Assembly: GCA_964587165.1 (NCBI GenBank)
Contig: CAZPKH010000021.1
Location: 1 to 33,231 of the forward strand
DNA from: CAZPKH01 sp964587165
Lineage (GTDB): Bacteria; Bacteroidota; Bacteroidia; Bacteroidales; Muribaculaceae
Direction: 5' to 3'
DNA: 33,231 nucleotides
Within the stretch, counting starts at the first letter, position 1; every line of letters starts with the position of its first letter. Position numbers and translations under genes: made by a program. Positions 32,689 through 33,231 of the stretch are shown here, in pieces. The notes below the pieces were generated by a model that was not told the DNA's origin, did not search any database, and saw nothing but the letters and a program-made list of their open reading frames with translations.

Positions 32689-33231
32689 ATGCGCCCCGAC
32701 AGGCAGATGCTCTGGAGCGTGGAGCAGAGCGAATATCTTTTCCGGCGCCCGTGGCTCACGGTGCGCCGCGACACCGTGCGCCTCCCCGACGGCAGCATGA
32801 ATCCGGAATATTATGTGCTTGAATACCCTACGTGGGTCAATACCATAGCCATAACAGCTGACGGACAGTTTGTGCTCGTACGCCAGTACCGCCACGGGCT
32901 GCGACGGGTGAGCTTCGAGCTGTGTGCCGGCGTGGTAGAAGAGGGCGAGACGCCCGAAGAAGCTGCCCGCCGCGAGCTTGCCGAGGAGACTGGCTACACC
33001 GGCGGCCGATGGCGCGAACTGATGGTGCTCAGTCCCAACTCATCCACTTCCACCAACCTGACACACTGCTTCCTGGCCGAGGGGGTCGAACTCACAGGCA
33101 CACAGCATCTCGATGCCACCGAGGATATCGAGGTACACCTGCGCTCGCGCCAAGAGGTGCTCCGGATGCTCCGTGCAGGCGATTTCGTGCAGGCTCTCAT
33201 GGCTGCCCCGCTGTGGCGCTACTTTGCCGAA
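32689..33231 (+). CDS. NUDIX hydrolase, ADP-ribose pyrophosphatase type (runs off window)
   Basis: 181 codons are visible with no stop before the window end. The Nudix box spans residues 81-103 and fits G-x5-E-x7-REUxEExGU at every fixed position (for example RRELAEETGY at the end). Upstream, WLTVRRDTVRLPDGS and the region VLVRQYRHG are typical of ADP-ribose/sugar-nucleotide pyrophosphatases. It probably hydrolyses ADP-ribose or a related nucleoside diphosphate derivative. It begins 5 bases after the lipoprotein stop. The usual length of about 180-200 residues means little is missing. Confidence 0.93.
   Translation, partial: MRPDRQMLWSVEQSEYLFRRPWLTVRRDTVRLPDGSMNPEYYVLEYPTWVNTIAITADGQFVLVRQYRHGLRRVSFELCAGVVEEGETPEEAARRELAEETGYTGGRWRELMVLSPNSSTSTNLTHCFLAEGVELTGTQHLDATEDIEVHLRSRQEVLRMLRAGDFVQALMAAPLWRYFAE

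Overview
The window looks like chromosomal DNA from a GC-rich member of the Bacteroidota, most likely order Bacteroidales and plausibly family Muribaculaceae. The family-level placement is inference. Supporting signs are: promoters of the TTG-N19/20-TAnnTTTG type ahead of many genes; Bacteroidota-restricted families (DUF6452, DUF6048, DUF4290, DUF4199); an AUR1-like sphingolipid enzyme; and a secreted GH13 enzyme with a type IX secretion-like tail. Coding is dense, with many 4-base ATGA/GTGA overlaps. I see no CRISPR array, rRNA, prophage or intact transposase.

Layout. 1-589 (-): 5' part of aspS. 729-3822 (-): a four-gene membrane-lipid operon (ATP-grasp, GtrA, CDP-alcohol phosphatidyltransferase, AUR1-like PAP2 protein). 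3935-7283 (+): SSS-family symporter, WYL regulator, ApbE lipoprotein. 7330-15105 (+): a long co-directional run of DUF4199, family 2 glycosyltransferase, DUF6452 lipoprotein, DUF6048 protein, short-chain dehydrogenase, rpiB, DUF4290, rimM, a small acidic protein, an OmpA-domain protein and rmuC. 15109-15867 (-): acyl-ACP thioesterase. 16030-18804 (+): secreted GH13 enzyme. 18877-22072 (-): a coupled trio of hemerythrin-like protein, LuxR-type regulator and ABC-F ATPase. 22150-24868 (-): dCMP deaminase, S41 peptidase, 5-formyl-THF cyclo-ligase. 25048-27431 (+): small DNA-binding protein, DUF2007-universal stress protein fusion, secreted alpha/beta hydrolase. 27434-31754 (-): sugar acetyltransferase, initiator tRNA, two tandem NSS transporters, DUF3108 protein. 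31842-33231 (+): promoter, a 347-bp MITE, lipoprotein gene and a NUDIX hydrolase running off the window.

Two things stand out. First, the lipid operon combines an AUR1-type head-group transferase with a CDP-alcohol phosphatidyltransferase, which suggests inositol phospho- or sphingolipid synthesis. It has no inositol-phosphate synthase in the window and instead carries an ATP-grasp enzyme of unknown substrate and a GtrA protein. Second, a palindromic MITE with 33-bp terminal inverted repeats and a TTA target duplication sits exactly between a near-perfect promoter and the lipoprotein gene it would serve. A short palindrome related to its ends lies directly upstream of the S41 peptidase gene.
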